This document shows, piece by piece, positions 10,589 to 23,309 of a DNA stretch of 63,039 nt. The notes under the pieces were generated by a model. The model made no database searches and had not been told where the DNA came from. It saw only the letters and a program-made list of their open reading frames with translations. The translations under genes and the position numbers were made by a program. The stretch covers positions 1 through 63,039 of the forward strand of contig WPIO01000382.1 of NCBI GenBank assembly GCA_009760855.2. Direction: 5' to 3'. The first letter of the stretch is position 1; every line of letters starts with the position of its first letter. The DNA comes from Cristatella mucedo (taxonomy: Eukaryota > Bryozoa > Phylactolaemata > Cristatellidae).

Positions 10589-10803
10589 CTATACTAATGT
10601 TACAAGTTTTACAATGACCTGCAGACTTTTTAATCCTATAGTGACCTTAGGAGTAACTATGAACTCCACAGTCTAACCAATATCGTTTTGAGTCAAATGC
10701 TGATAGTACTTTTTTAGATTGTGTTATAGTAAAAATTTGATGGTTTCTAGATTGATATCTTGATTGATTGCAATAAACACCAAGTCATCTGATAATTTAA
10801 AAA
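10589..10803 (-). pseudogene. Possible C-terminal remnant of Polinton-type DNA polymerase B
   Basis: A frame upstream of the acidic protein contains LSAFDSKRYWLDCG, then a stop, then GHYRIKKSAGHC. This resembles a conserved block near the end of protein-primed polB of Polintons and adintoviruses, as far as I recall it. The rest of the polymerase is missing, and the block ends at about 10805. It is the only polymerase trace seen in the window. Confidence 0.4.
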
Positions 10804-10805
10804 GT

Positions 10806-12870
10806 GACCTCAATAAGACTGATGCCATCTTGTGGCAGACAAGGCCCAAGCATAGTTCTAATCGTATAGCCAATCAAACTCGGTCCTTGTCATGCTGAGG
10901 TGCCGTCTCATCCATAAGACCAGTTATGTATAAAGTCCGACCCGGTTGCTTCATGGGTCCTTTACTGTCCTTAGTGTATACACATGCATTAGGAAAACTG
11001 ATCTCAGATATGGGATAAGACCTAAAAAATACACTACATATTCACTTAAATAATAAACTACAGTTATACTACTCTGCTACTTATAAGATAACCTTTGAAT
11101 TTGAATAGACCAAATGACCGTGCTCTTCCATCAGTTGATGCCTCTGCGAAAGTTACCTTGTGCTTAGAATACTTGGACTCTGCCTTTGAAAGCTGTGTGA
11201 ACTGTAAAAGTTTCACTGTGAAATCTGTTTTTACTTATAGCCACTCTTCTGATCCCAAGACTAGATTAGGGACTGTCTCTCTTCTACAGAGGCTTGCAAT
11301 ACAAATAACTTGAGTATTGGTTCTCGTAGGCTAAATTGTTTCCATTTGATTCCTGACGGTCTACCTAACCAATCCATTGGGCCACTGCAGGTTTATTTGT
11401 TTGAAAGTCAAAATAATCTTTGCCGAAAACCCTAGAGATTCGATTCTATGAAAAGTATAACCCACTGCACAGCGATGTGGTTAAAGTGATCTCAGTTAAA
11501 ATGAAGCCTGTTGCTACATTGCCGGCTCTTTGCTGCAGCCCTGTACTGCGGCACAGCTGCACTAACTGAGGAAAAGCCGGCAGCCTATCTTCGACTAGAT
11601 TACGTTAGTGCCCCTTGCAAACCAAAACGTGAGCAGAGAGTTGATTGTGATGCTTGGCCAGCACACCGCCAGGATACAACAAGCAGCCACTAGAGCAAAC
11701 AGCTGACTGAGTCCTACTGCATAATTCCGGGTTGCTAGTAAATTAAAAAAGCTGAATCAGTGATATGCCCTATGGTTCGAACATATTTGCATTAACTTCG
11801 GCAACGACAAGGGCAATAGCCAGTGCTGTGGGTGTGACCAACGACATTTGTGCACAGGCAGCTAACAAGCGATTGTAACTCTGTGCCGCTTTACCAGTTC
11901 TATCTGATTCTATTCTGTCTGGAAGAAAAGGCGTAAGCTTAATTCACATAATGCTACTATCTTTATGATCAATCCATTGCATGAAGTTATTGCCTATCAT
12001 TCAGCTAACCAGTCACCTGTGAGTTCTGAAAATAAACTTCCTCCTAAGCTTAACTTTCGATAGGTTGGACGAGTTTACACCTAATAAACATTCTGTACGT
12101 GCTCAACCAGATAACATATGGTTAACCACAGATATCAAACTAGCTAGGTTCAGTAAGTTCAATCGTGTACGAATCTGCCCTATTATAGGTCACAGCTAGT
12201 AAAGTGCCTAGAAAGAAATTGAGTTCTCCAAGGGTGCTAATACAGATGGATCATTATTATGATTATTATTATCACGTGCTTCTACGAAAATATTATGGTA
12301 ACACAGTCACAATTTAAAGCTGCTTCTGTCTACCTTTAACGATTTCACTAGTTGTTCCCTAGTTAGCTCCTTACCTATTAATCATTTAGGTGCTCTAGCC
12401 GAGAAATTGTCTAGCTAACTTTGTTGGCAGCAAGATAGACTGGATCAGCTAGTCCATCCCTAAGGGAACACTGGATCAGTGTCCCTAAGGAACATCTCAG
12501 CTTGACTGTTCTCTCTCAATTCCGAGCAACACCTCAATACATGTATTCGAGGGAACCAAGAATGACCATGTCAAGAAATTCATCTCCCACTAAAAGAAGA
12601 TTACCAGAACACTAGAAGCTAATACACTAGTTGGTGTCTATGATGCACATATGTACAGTGCTTAACTACAGTAATAAATAGGTTCAGCTCTTAGCTTCAG
12701 CTCTTAGCTTCAGCTGTGGTCCTGGCATCTTTCAAAAAGGCTGTTGGTTTGACATCGTGGGGTAAACCATAACTGACAAGGAGTTCTTAAGCAGCTTCAA
12801 ACCAGTCAACCAACTGTTGACACATTCAAAGAAACTTGAACAGGTAATGGTCAAGCAACTTAATTCTTTC
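10806..12870. other. Non-coding stretch with possible old LINE debris
   Basis: No exon with paired splice sites and no tRNA boxes were recognised. The short open frames at 11095-11313 and 11511-11693 look random. The rightmost part may belong to the 5' region of the old plus-strand LINE that becomes recognisable from about 12880. Confidence 0.35.
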
Positions 12871-12879
12871 CTCAAAAAA

Positions 12880-13930
12880 TTTTAAAATGATACAAAAGAC
12901 ACTTGCTAAATTCCTCGAGTAGTTTGCACCTTTGAACAAGCATGAAATCTTCCCAAGATCTAACGGCCCGTGGTTTACAGCAGACATTAAACTAATTACT
13001 AGATAAAGCTTTAGAAAGCCTATAAAAGATAAGGACTGACTTTCCACTGCCAGGCATATGAGGACTGGTGTAGATCGTATCATTCGAAAAAGCAAAAGCC
13101 ACGTCGTGATTCTATAAAATAATGTTCAAACACAGATGCACTTTACAAAAATAAAAATCGGTGAGCCGCGATGGCACACTAGGTAAGGTGGTTGCTTTCA
13201 TGACCTCGGTCCCGTGGTCGTGGGTTCGATTCCTGCGGTGGGTGACCCTTTCTCGCCACTGCAAACGGTGGTGATAGCCGTAAAGGCTCTTCTGTCGCTA
13301 TTCAAAAAAAGGCTACTTAATTAACTAGGATTTATTATTTTTTTTTTATAAAAATGCTGGTGTCTACGATCAAAGATCTCCTTAACCACTATCAGGTAAG
13401 CTCCGTATCTAGTGATCCTTGCGATGATGTATCTGCTCTTCCTGATCACTTTTCTAGCATCTTTGTAAACAAAATCGACAATATAAGTTAGTCCATCTCA
13501 AGGGTAGCAGGATCATCTCTGGAATCGTGTTTCCCATTTCTGTGCAGCACTTCAACGTCTAAATTTAAGGAGGTCAGTAGTAACCTCGTCCTGAAGTTCA
13601 TATCCAAATCGAAGAAGAGAACTAGTTCTCAAGACCCTGTTCGCACTGTCTTGTTCTAGATGATGAATACATCTACAGCAGATATGCATAACCAATACTG
13701 AAAACATCCTATTAGCCCCAGGCCATATCCCAGCACTTTTTTAAAAGGCTGTAGCGATCCCATTACTCACGAAAGCCACTTTAGATGTAGAAGTTTCAGG
13801 TAACTTCCCCCCAGTTTCCTTTCTGCGGTTCCTCCCAAAGACCGTAGAGTGACTCGTGGCAGACCTGATGAACTAATACTTTGAAACTTCATACTTATTT
13901 AATGTTAAACTCTCGCAGAAGTCAATCAGC
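12880..13930 (+). mobile_element. Old LINE-A-related copy, split by a SINE-1
   Basis: Readable pieces on the plus strand include GPWFTADIK, the linker after the endonuclease, and after the SINE a region with DPCDDVSALPDHFSS and SNLVLKF. These match in order the LINE-A region before the RT domain (compare the minus-strand copy at 15991-16716). Stops are frequent. A SINE-1 is inserted at 13162-13329 with a short duplicated ATAAAAAT at both sides. Confidence 0.6.
13162..13329 (+). mobile_element. SINE-1 copy (tRNA-derived)
   Basis: The copy starts at GAGCCGCGATGGC, has a B-box-like GGTTCGATTCC and ends with TTCTGTCGCTATTC and an A-rich stretch before GGCTAC. Five other copies in the window share this layout. 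It lies inside an old LINE with short direct repeats on both sides, which is evidence for retroposition. Confidence 0.75.
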
Positions 13931-14116
13931 AGAGTCATGAACACCTTGGTGGCTATCCAAATGGCCCATTGCATTGCAAAATATCAAGTGATTATGTATG
14001 CAGCGATTGTTCCTTAACAATTCAGATTTTTTATCTATGATTTGAATTATGCAATAGGTTGCTATGAGGTTTGACACTAGATTGTGGGTCACCGTAAGAT
14101 TTTGCTGTGCACTAAG

Positions 14117-14401
14117 GCTGATCGTTCCTGACAGAACGTCTCATCCATGTAATCACTTATCACAAGGCCGACAAGGCCACCCCAGGGTGAAAAGGTCAAC
14201 CAGCAAAACCAGCAACTGCCTGCTATACCAGGAAAACGTGCTGAAGACTGCCATTTTTGGAATAATCACTGACTAGTTTCCTGTATGATATCGTCTTACT
14301 TCTATCGTTATCGTCTATTAACTTATCAGTCTCTCTCTGTGTCTACGTTTGTGTGTGTCTCTCTCTATCTCTCTCTCTCTCTCTGTCTCTCACTCTCTCT
14401 C
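14117..14401 (+). repeat. Repeat X copy 1, left part
   Basis: This segment matches the start of repeat X copy 2 (24812 onward) nearly base for base from CGTTCCTGACAGAACG to a (TC)n microsatellite. The copy resumes at 16547 after a LINE-A that inserted in the microsatellite. The family is not recognised and no terminal inverted repeats are evident. Confidence 0.7.
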
Positions 14402-16546
14402 TTTATAATAATTAATAATAATAATAATAATTCACTTGATAAAGCGACCTCAGAGAACTTAATCTCTCTCCAGGCGCTTTACATTTGCTGTAAAGTGAAA
14501 TACAATTGAATGGTAAGTAAAAATCATGCTTGAAAGAATAAACGAAATGAATAATATGATTATGGGTGACATGCACAGGGTCAGCATGCAAATGTGGTTG
14601 GTGGCAGCATGCACAGTGTCAGCACGCATAAGCATATGAAGGAGGAATCATAGGGACCCACTGAATGCAGTCCTAAATAGGTGTGTTTTGAGGTTCCTTT
14701 TAAATGTGGTCAGGTCAGGGGATGTTCTGAGGCAGGTCGGGAGGGAGTTCCAGGCTTTGGGAGCATATGAACTAAACGCACGGTCTCCAAAAGATTTAAG
14801 GTTTGTATGAGGTATTTCTAGACTGTTGGAATCCGAAAAGCAGGTGGTGCGATGCTTGGCCTGATGGGGTAGTATATCTGACAGATAGGCTGGAGCCATA
14901 GAATGAAGGGACCTAAAAGTGAGCGACAAAACCTTGAAGTCAATCCGTTGCTTGACTAGCAGCCAGTGCAGGTCGGCAAGAAGTGGAGTAATGTGGCAAC
15001 TGCGGCGCTCACGACAGACAAGCCTAGCTGCAGAGTTTTGCACAAGCTGCAATCGCCGGCTCGCACATGCTGGTAGGCCAGTAAGCAGTAAGTTGCAGAA
15101 GTCGAGACGAGATGTCACGAATGCATGGCCAACTTAGACGTGGTATCTTTATCTAAACAAGCCCGAATTTTAGCAATGTTATGAAGCTGAAAATCGGTGG
15201 ATTTGACTGTGGAGTTGATATGGTCGTCTAACGAGAGGTTGCTTTGGAATATGACACCTAGATTTCGAGCTGATTCAACTGGAGATATGCTGGCAGAGCC
15301 AATTTTGAGAGTCAGCCTTTCCAATCTCTGGATCACACTGGGTTTGCCCATAACTAGTAAGTTAGTTTTACCATCATTAAGTTTTAGAAAATTTGCTGGC
15401 ATCCATGTGCGGATGTCATCAATGCATGCAGCTAGTGAGTTTAGAGAATTTGAGGTGCTCGAAGGCTGGGAGGGATCAAGGCAAAGGTACAACTGAGTGT
15501 CATCTGCATAGAAGTGACAGACTAGACTGTGCTTGGCAATCACATCAGCAAGAGGCAGAGTAGAAACCGTGCAAAGCACCGGACCCAGCACTGAGCCCTG
15601 AGGTACTCCATATTTCAGAGGTACTTCAGATGATCTTTGTCCATTCACGTCAATACTCTGGAGTCTCCCACTGAGACAGGACCTGAACCACTGCAGAGCA
15701 GTGCCAGTGATGCCCAGGCGAGATGAGAGGCGCTCTAGAAGAACTTTGCGATCGATGGTATCAAAAGCTGCCGAAAGATCAAGCAAAACAAGAAGGGACA
15801 CTCTACCCATGTCTGCATTCCTAAGTAGGTCGTTGTATACCCGAAGCAATGCTGACTCTGTGGAGTGATTAGCTCTTAAGCCAGACTGGAACTTACTGGC
15901 AAGGTGTGAGGTTTCGATATACGAGTTCAGCTGGTCTGCCGCGACCCGTTCGAGTTTCTTTGATTGGAATCGTAGAAGGGAAACTGGGCGTTAGTTGCTT
16001 AAGTTTTCCTGGTCAAGTGTAGTTTTCTTGAGAAGTGGCCTGACTACAGCTTTTTTGAAAGGTGCTGCGACATGACCTGAGGCTAACGACATATTAATTA
16101 TGTTAGTTATGCATGGCAGCAGCAGATCAATGCAACGTAGGAGCAGGACAGTGGGAATAGGGTCCAGAGGACTTGTTGTCTTCTTTGATTGAGATACTAA
16201 CTTTAGGACTAGATCACTAGTGACCTGCTTAAATGCAGACATTGAGGTGCAGCCAGGAACCGAGGAACAGCATTCTAGTGGAGAGGTTGTCATCGCCGGG
16301 ATGGATTCCGTGATCTTGTCTATCTTCTGAACAAAGAATCGAGAGAAGCGATCGGCTAGATCATCATTAGGATCATCAGGTAAGGAGCTAATCTGGGAAC
16401 GGTTGAGGAGATGGTTTATTGTCGACATCAGCATTTTTGGATAGTGCATCTGTGATTCAACAATGTTTTTATAAAAACTAGACTTGGCCTTTGCTAGGAT
16501 CGTTTGGTACGACCTACAGTAGTTTTCATATGCCTGTCGATGGACT
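14402..16546 (-). mobile_element. LINE-A copy 2, 5'-truncated, with readable reverse transcriptase
   Basis: The (ATA)n tail is at 14407-14432. The RT domain (15115-15849) is open with FDTID, YGVPQGSVLGP and the catalytic box FYADD. The C-terminal domain follows at 14648-15118 with a frame break at 15115. The part before the RT is open at 15991-16546. A decayed stretch lies at about 15850-15990. It sits inside repeat X copy 1, between two halves of a TC microsatellite, and is truncated upstream of the linker, so the endonuclease is missing. This is one of the best-preserved LINE-A RT regions here. Confidence 0.85.
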
Positions 16547-17797
16547 TCTCTCTCTGTCCGCTTGTGAGTGAGTGTCTGTATGAACTCCCACATCAAGGCT
16601 GTCGTCTCACTGATCCAGGTCACCACCGATGACTGTCGTTGATTCTTAGGCTCTACTTGGCAGGTCAGAATGAAACTGGATATGGCAGAATGCATGGCCT
16701 CTGCCACCATCGTCAAGCCGCGGCTTCAGTGAGGAATTTCTTTGGAGCATTGCCAACCCATTCACAACTGGCACAGGTCTGTGTACATTAAGCTGTGTCT
16801 GCTGGTTTGTGCCCGCTGAGTACAAACAGTGTGGATGCATGAACATGACCGAGGCTAAGGCTGTGGCTCCAGAAGAGGCAAGCAGTTTCCCAAGTGCCCC
16901 GGGCTAACAAAACCTTCGTGAACCTGCCAGCAACGATCTCTGCTCATGCCTTAACACAAACAGGCCATATAAGCAGATTAAAATATTTTCACTATACTAA
17001 TACATGGTATAAGAGTTTCTGTGAACTAAAGTGCTTTGTAAGAATTTAACAGATGTTGGAAGCATGTCCAATTCTTTAGCGGTAACATTAAATATCTTTA
17101 AGCAATATAGTGGTCGGAGTGACAGGCACTGGTTCAACATATCGATACGGCCAATAATAGCACAAGGCACAGCCTCATCTTGCATCTTGTACAAGCACGT
17201 AAAGGACGAACCATAGGGCCCACAAAACTTTTTCTCAACCAAGAGCGTTATAGGTGCTCAGCAGTCTCTTTTTTTTCAACCACACTCCTTAGGCTCAAGG
17301 GAGAACAGCAAACCTCAGCTCCTATGTCGAAGCCTAATGCAGCTGCATAACAGCTATATGTTGCAAGGCATCGGCATAGGGTCCTGATAGTCTAGGAGGT
17401 AACGGGCTTGCTCTTAACGACCCTGGTAAAAAAGTTGAAAGTTGGACAAGTCGCTTGGGGCAGACAGCTAGAAACCGACGAAACCACCAAGAACTTGGCA
17501 TCAAGAAGCTGCTGTAATTTCTTGGCCTGCTTTTTCAACTAGGCGATACCAGTAGCATCAGTGCATTCCACACATATGAACTAACCACTGCTGCAGCTGG
17601 ACCGACTGATTGAGTCACTGGCCTAATAGATGGTGCCATCGTCATCGAGTAATGCAAAAGTCACAAGAAAGTGCTTAGATCGTCCTTAAATAAGCATCCG
17701 CTTTCTGAGCGCTCGGTGGTAAAAATATTTCTCTTTCACCATTGTCCATTCTCTAAAAGGTCATCGATTTCTTTATACAGTGATACCCGGGTAAATT
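16547..17797 (+). repeat. Repeat X copy 1, right part
   Basis: The sequence continues repeat X after the LINE-A and matches 25075-26312. It ends at GATACCCGGGTA, exactly where copy 2 also ends. The small open frames inside (for example 16646-16846) are not conserved as proteins between the two copies. Confidence 0.7.
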
Positions 17798-17837
17798 AGC
17801 AAGCACCTCCACTGAAAACCTAAGTAATTTAGTAATA

Positions 17838-17945
17838 ATAATATTAATATGACTCTTGAAATAGAACCCTCGGAGAACTCAATCTCTTTTTAGGCGCTTT
17901 ACATATGCAACAAAGGAAGTATGATTGATTGATTTAATCATGCAG
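17838..17945 (-). mobile_element. LINE-A 3' end fragment
   Basis: A short ATA-type tail is followed by the LINE-A 3' UTR block GAGAACTCAATCTC and GGCGCTTTACAT. Only the last 100 bases or so of the element are present. Confidence 0.55.
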
Positions 17946-17949
17946 CAAG

Positions 17950-19760
17950 TACAAAACTCTGCATAATTGATTCAAAACTAAATTACTCCAGTCTGATTAT
18001 GTAGAACCAAGGAAGTTAGGTTTTAGAAGTAATTCTTCACAGAGATCCTCTAATCCTAATAATTGATCGAGTGGTGCGGCTCGCCTTAGAGGCAATTATT
18101 ATATTGAATATTTTAATCTATCAATACTTATCACCATACAAGTCAAGTCCTCTTAACTAGTGAAGGTTGTTCGACAAGGTCCCTAAATAAGGGGACGCAG
18201 AATTACCCTAAACCCTTACATACATTCAGCTTGCGAATGAGTGCCAGTATCCTTACCTTGGACCAAAATTGCTTTCGATTTAGTTAAGTTCTAACATTAA
18301 CTTGCATCGAACAAACAATGTTGAATCTCCACAGATGACTTTTCTACTGTTTGCCATGTTACTTTCGCACGACATTAATGTTACATGATCGTAAAAGAGC
18401 AGTAAAACACGTGTAAGAGACTATTCGTCCAGATTAACTATAGTTCGATATCGAGGAAAACTCCTTAGAATAATTACCAGTTATTTCTTATATTTTTGTT
18501 AAGTTCTATATGGAAATGCGTGTGACTTTGAGTCTGCTGGCAGAATGGGGAGGATGACTAATCGTATGAAGGTATCTTCAACTGTTTGTTTAGAACAGAT
18601 TTCTAGAGCCCTGCAGAAAGCCATAATACCAAATTTAATATACCTTCCGAGTATAAGTAGAAGGTAAGTGCCACTAGTAGATTGCAAACAAACTTTAAGG
18701 AGTATCTCATTTTCAAGCATTTTTTCGACAGCATGGGCTGGAAATTTAGAAGGCATGTTCAAATGAGAGCTATTTAGTTTATGCATGCATATATTCAGTC
18801 TTAACTGTAGTCTACATCCTTTTAGAAACTAAGCATCTAACTATTTCAAGGCCTCCGTAGGAAGGAACAACTATATATGTGGCCCTGCTTTTATGACATC
18901 TCATCCCCTGACTCCTACAATTCACCCACCACTTGTTAGGTCTACGAGCCTAAGCATAACGAGGCTCATTTAAAGTTAGTTGGACATTCTAGAGCCAGGC
19001 TTGCAAGTCAAGGGCATCACCGCTTCATGAGACTCATGCTTTTACTGATCCGCTTTGGCTTACTATCAAGTGGCGTATTACCAATTTTCTCACACGCATA
19101 CTAGCTCTCCATCAAGCAATGTATCAACTGGATGTTTTTCTCAAGTTCGGGCAATTCCCTTGTTTTTTACCTTGCTTTGAGGAGGACATCGAAATGTGAC
19201 TTTGCGTCCCTTCACCTGCTCGTGCTAAGCCAATAATTGAGCTCTGCTGCCAAGAGCGCTCAAGGCCTTTTCATTGTGGGGGGGGGGCTTACGCTCATAT
19301 GATTAAGCCGCTTTGTGACTGACTTCACTGTATTTCAGGTATTGGCATCCATAAAAAGCAGCTAGAACCTATCTTTGTGTCTCAGCATTTCTAGGTCTGC
19401 GTGAAACACTAATTAAGTCTGCCTGTAACCAATAGCACGGCTGATTGCGTAAGTACAAATTTGACATGATTTCATTAAAAAAACTCCAGCCGACACGGAA
19501 AACTTTTGTTTACGCTAGGGCAATCAAAATTTCTTATTACAACCATTAACAAGAGTCAATTTTAATACAAAACAGAGAATAGTTGCTTATTTATGAAGCA
19601 AAATTTAAGTTGCCTTTCGTAAGACATTGGTGCAAATGTAAAGCGGCTAAAAAAGATTAAGTTCTCAGAGGGCGCATTATTAAGTATAGTGTATTGATAA
19701 TATTAATATTATTAAAAGACGAACTTTATAGAGGCGTGCTTGGAGGACTCAAAGTTGAAT
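17950..19760. other. Unassigned non-coding stretch
   Basis: No exon with both splice signals, no SINE boxes and no viral-type coding were seen. The 95-codon open frame at 18499-18786 on the minus strand resembles nothing known to me. A run of nine G lies near 19278. Confidence 0.4.
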
Positions 19761-19764
19761 ACTA

Positions 19765-19926
19765 GTGAGTCGTAATGGCTTACTAGGTAAGGCGGTCGCT
19801 TTTCGCGACCTCGGCCCGAGGGCATGGGTTCGAATCCTGTGGTGGGTGATCCTTTATCGCTACTGCAAGCAGCGGTTATAGCCGTATAGGCTCTTCTGTC
19901 GCTTTACAAAATGAGGCTGTTAAATC
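19765..19926 (+). mobile_element. SINE-1 copy
   Basis: The tRNA-like head GTGAGTCGTAATGGC, B-box GGTTCGAATCC and the tail GCTCTTCTGTCGCT ... GGCTGTTAAATC are in the usual SINE-1 order. The copy is followed by AT-rich DNA. Confidence 0.75.
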
Positions 19927-19929
19927 ATC

Positions 19930-21225
19930 TATTATTAATATAATTATATTACTAAAGCGGATGCTGTTATAAAATCACCAAGCGAATAAATATGAACAGA
20001 GAAGATAGCATTACATTTATATATCGTTGGTAAACTGAACACAAATACTAAGTAATAGTTCACATATCTTGTCGTCTTATAATTCTATTTAAAAACTGTT
20101 CAGGTGTCAGAAAGTCGACATACACTTTTAGACTTGTTGATAAACACGCGTCGGGCTTTAAAACAAGTTTTGATTAGCATTCTGGCTTTGTTATCATTAA
20201 ACTACCTTAAATCGTGTAATAATTCATACAAATCAAGTTAGATCAGTATTATATGCTCTGTCATGTCTGGAATTATCAGTATCGACCTGAAGAGTACTTG
20301 AGGAGTTTGGTTTCTTATTTCATTTGGATAATGGTAATTATACTTCAATTATATTAGAAGTAGCAGTATTTCTTCTACTCAATGAGCTGTCTCATATATT
20401 AAACGGCTTCGATGACCCTAAGTTTAAAAGATTTTGTAAAAGATATAATACACATTATTAAATATCAATTAACCTTTAATTTCTAGGCATATGCATCTCT
20501 CCGTAAGTTAGGTTCTGCGATATTTTGGTAGAGGCTTTTGCATTGCAATTCCAAATGGCTAGCTATTACAATATCAGCTCCAAGCTCTAAAATTTAAGTC
20601 TTTTATTTATTTCACCAAATAATTAGTCTTTTATTAGAAGTCCAAGTATCTTTTTAAAGTTTACGCTTTCGCATTATGGTATTTCATGTTCTTGAATGCT
20701 TTTATAACAGTTATAATAAGACTTTGAGCGTTATAGAGCTTATTAGAAGACGATGTCTTATCAAAACCTTGGATAAATGCAAAGTTAATTTCACTGATTT
20801 ATTCTGGGTCCTTAGTGCATCTGCAAGTCCCTATTTTGGCATACCTAGAAGTTCATGGGTTTTTTGTAAATTTAAGTAACATTGTTTTGTAATTTACACC
20901 TTCCGGTAGCAAGTAATGATCCTTGTCGCAATAAAGAGGCGGCTCATTTAACAAACGCAGCGATATATTTTTTTTTACATTTTGCTATTCTATGAATAAC
21001 TTTCAGTATTACTATCGAATGTAACTGCCAAAATTAAAACTAGCAACGTGAATTTCGTCGGTCTGTCAGTGCAAGGTTCAGGCAGGTGAGTTCGTTTTAC
21101 TAAAATTATTAAAATGTAAAAAATGTGGATTATAGATAATGAGACAATAAAAATTGCTACATTTATATGATTCAATGATAACTAATAATACTATTATTAC
21201 CACAATTGATAAAGTCTACTCATAC
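19930..21225. other. AT-rich non-coding stretch
   Basis: AT-rich DNA without recognisable repeats, exons or structural RNA. The 67-codon open frame at 20676-20879 does not resemble a known protein. Confidence 0.4.
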
Positions 21226-21229
21226 CTTG

Positions 21230-21345
21230 GCTATGGGTGACATGAAAAGGGTCGGCATGAAAGTATGATTAGTGGCAGCATGCACAGGATAAGCCTACAT
21301 AAGGATGCAAAGGATGATGAAAAGTATCCAGTAAATGTCATCATA
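21230..21345 (-). mobile_element. LINE-A 3' UTR fragment
   Basis: It has the LINE-A 3' block GGGTGACATG ... GGCATGAAAG ... TAGTGGCAGCATGCACAG in diverged form, directly left of LINE-A copy 3. It is an old remnant. Confidence 0.5.
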
Positions 21346-21371
21346 AATGCAATCGTTTTTATTTGTATATA

Positions 21372-22465
21372 ATAATAATAATACACTTGATTAACCGCCG
21401 CAAAAAACATAATCTCTTTCCATGCACTTTACATTTTCAGCAAATGGAAACGTGATTGAATGGTGAGTAATAGCATGCTTGATAAGCAGCATGTATAACA
21501 TGGTTAGGGGTAACATACACAGGGTCAGCATGCAAGTGAGGTTAGTGGCAGCATGCACAGTGTCAGCACATAAACGGCGAATTACAGCGACCCACTAAAT
21601 GCTGTCCTAAATAGGTGCGTTTTAATTTCTTTTTTAAACGCAGTGAACTCAGGGGATGTTGTGAAGCAAGTCCTAAGGAAGTTCCAGGCTTTTGAAGAAT
21701 ACAAACTAAATGCACAGTCTCCAAAGTGCTTGATGCTTGTACAAGGTATTGGTAACAGTTGGATTCCAAAAAGCGGATGGTACGATGCTTGGCCTAATGG
21801 GGGAGTCGATCTGGGAGATATGCTGGAGCCAAAGAATGAATAGACCTAAAAGTGAGCGTCCAAACCTTGAAGTCGATCCGTTGTTTGACTGGGAGCCAGT
21901 GCAAGTCGGCGAGAAGTGGTGTGATGTGGTAACTGCATTGCTCACGAAACACAGGCCTAGCTGGCACCAGCTGTAAGTGCCTGATTGCACATTCTGGTAT
22001 GCCTGCAAATAGTGAGTTACAAAAGTCAAGGCAATATGTCACAAATGCATGGCCACCTTAGATGTGATATCGTTATCTAAATAAGCTCGGGATTTAGATG
22101 TTATTTAGCTGAAAGTAGGCTCACTTGAATGTGGAGCTGGTGTGGTTGTCCAACGAAAGGTCACTTTGGAACATGAAGCATAGATTTCGTGCAGATTAAA
22201 CTGGAGATGTGCCAGCAGAGCCTATTTTGAGGGTTCACCTTTTCAATTTCTGAATCAGACTTTCTTTGAACATAACTAATAAGTTCATCGTTATTTCATT
22301 TATGAAAATATGCTACTATCCAAGGACTGATGCTTTCAGTCTATATAGACATGGAGTTGAGATAATTTGAATCGCGCCAAGGCTTGGAGGAATCAAAGCA
22401 AAGGTACAAATAAATTTCATCCGCATGGAAGTGAAAGCCTAGATTGTGCTCGGCAATCACATCGT

Positions 22466-22520
<55 letters not shown>

Positions 22521-22740
22521 GATTATAAACCATAAAAAGTACCGGACCTGGCAAGGAGCCATTAGCTACCCCATATTTCAGAGGTACCTCGGATGTTCTT
22601 TGTCCATGTGGTGAAGTTAGATGAAGTCCTGACAAAGGTTTGTAGTAAATTCCAGGCTTTGGGTTTATACAAACTATATGCACAGCCTTTGAAGGATTAA
22701 CGGTTTGTATAGGTATTGGTTAACAGCTAGATGACCAAGA
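21372..22740 (-). mobile_element. LINE-A copy 3, highly decayed
   Basis: An ATA tail at 21372 is followed by 3' UTR, C-terminal domain remnants (21563-22042) and RT remnants (22341-22683) such as KYGVANGS in place of the usual GVPQGS. A pure GA microsatellite of about 50 bp (22469-22518) has expanded inside the RT region. Frames break every 100-200 bases. Confidence 0.65.
22469..22518. repeat. (GA)n microsatellite inside LINE-A copy 3
   Basis: About 25 perfect GA units. They lie within a degenerate RT region and replace LINE sequence that other copies retain. Confidence 0.9.
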
Positions 22741-23019
22741 GCAGATGCTACATTGTGCATGGTGCTATATTCATTAACCTAATCCTTTAAAATTTTTAAA
22801 AAAATACTTCTTGAATATTTCGGCCTATTTAGGAACAAATTGCAGTTTCCGTCCAATGTTGAACCTGCCGAAAACAGCAGTGTTACCACTCTTTTTTTAC
22901 TTAATGTATGCCTTAGCTAAAACGTAAATTTAACGAATTTTGCCTGGAGATCGGTCAGTACCATTTTCAATTTCGTAGATTAATACACACTGTATTTTAT
23001 AGCATATATTGATATCCTT

Positions 23020-23186
23020 TTCAGCGGTCCTGAGCTACTACTTCCATGCTACTCACTACCTCAACAGCTTTCCTGACTCTGCTATGCTTCCCGATATCTC
23101 TTTTTTTGCGTGAGACAAAGTCTGTTGGCTACCAAATGCGTACCGAAAGCCGCGTAGGCTGTACTCTATATAAAACTTTTCTGCGT
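23020..23186 (+). mobile_element. LINE-B 3' fragment
   Basis: It matches the LINE-B C-terminal and 3' region, from CAGCGGTCCTGAGC through CGTACCGAAAGCCGC. The extreme 3' end is replaced by a SINE-2 in opposite orientation. Confidence 0.6.
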
Positions 23187-23306
23187 ACCCCAAGAGAACT
23201 TAATCTCTTTTAGGCGCTTCATATATGCCTCGGGACTCGAGTCCACGACCTCAGCCAGACCTTGGTCAGGGCTAGGCCCTTAACCACTGGATCAAACCAG
23301 CTCGTA
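23186..23306 (-). mobile_element. SINE-2 copy
   Basis: Read on the minus strand it has a tRNA-like head with GGTTTGATCCAG, the B-box region and the 3' block GAGATTAAGTTCTC. This last block is shared with the LINE-A 3' end. It abuts a LINE-B fragment. Confidence 0.65.
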
Positions 23307-23309
23307 TGA

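Larger units (their letters stand above)
4850..10805. mobile_element. Viral block 1: fragment of an endogenous Polinton/Maverick-like DNA virus
   Basis: This AT-rich, densely coding stretch carries about twelve recognisable gene remnants on both strands, in contrast to the gene-poor flanks. Core genes of the Polinton/adintovirus lineage are present (packaging ATPase, adenain-like protease, penton-like protein, minor virion protein, possible polB end). Terminal inverted repeats were not found, so it is treated as a fragment. Most genes are disrupted by one to three stops or frameshifts, so the block is a relic. Confidence 0.85.

Noticed and set aside
13162-13329. Possible functional tRNA gene
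   Set aside because: The B-box is present but the cloverleaf is not complete, and at least five similar copies with tails show it is a SINE.
14285-14509. Ser/Leu-rich ORF
   Set aside because: It is a translation of the (TC)n microsatellite and the LINE-A tail.
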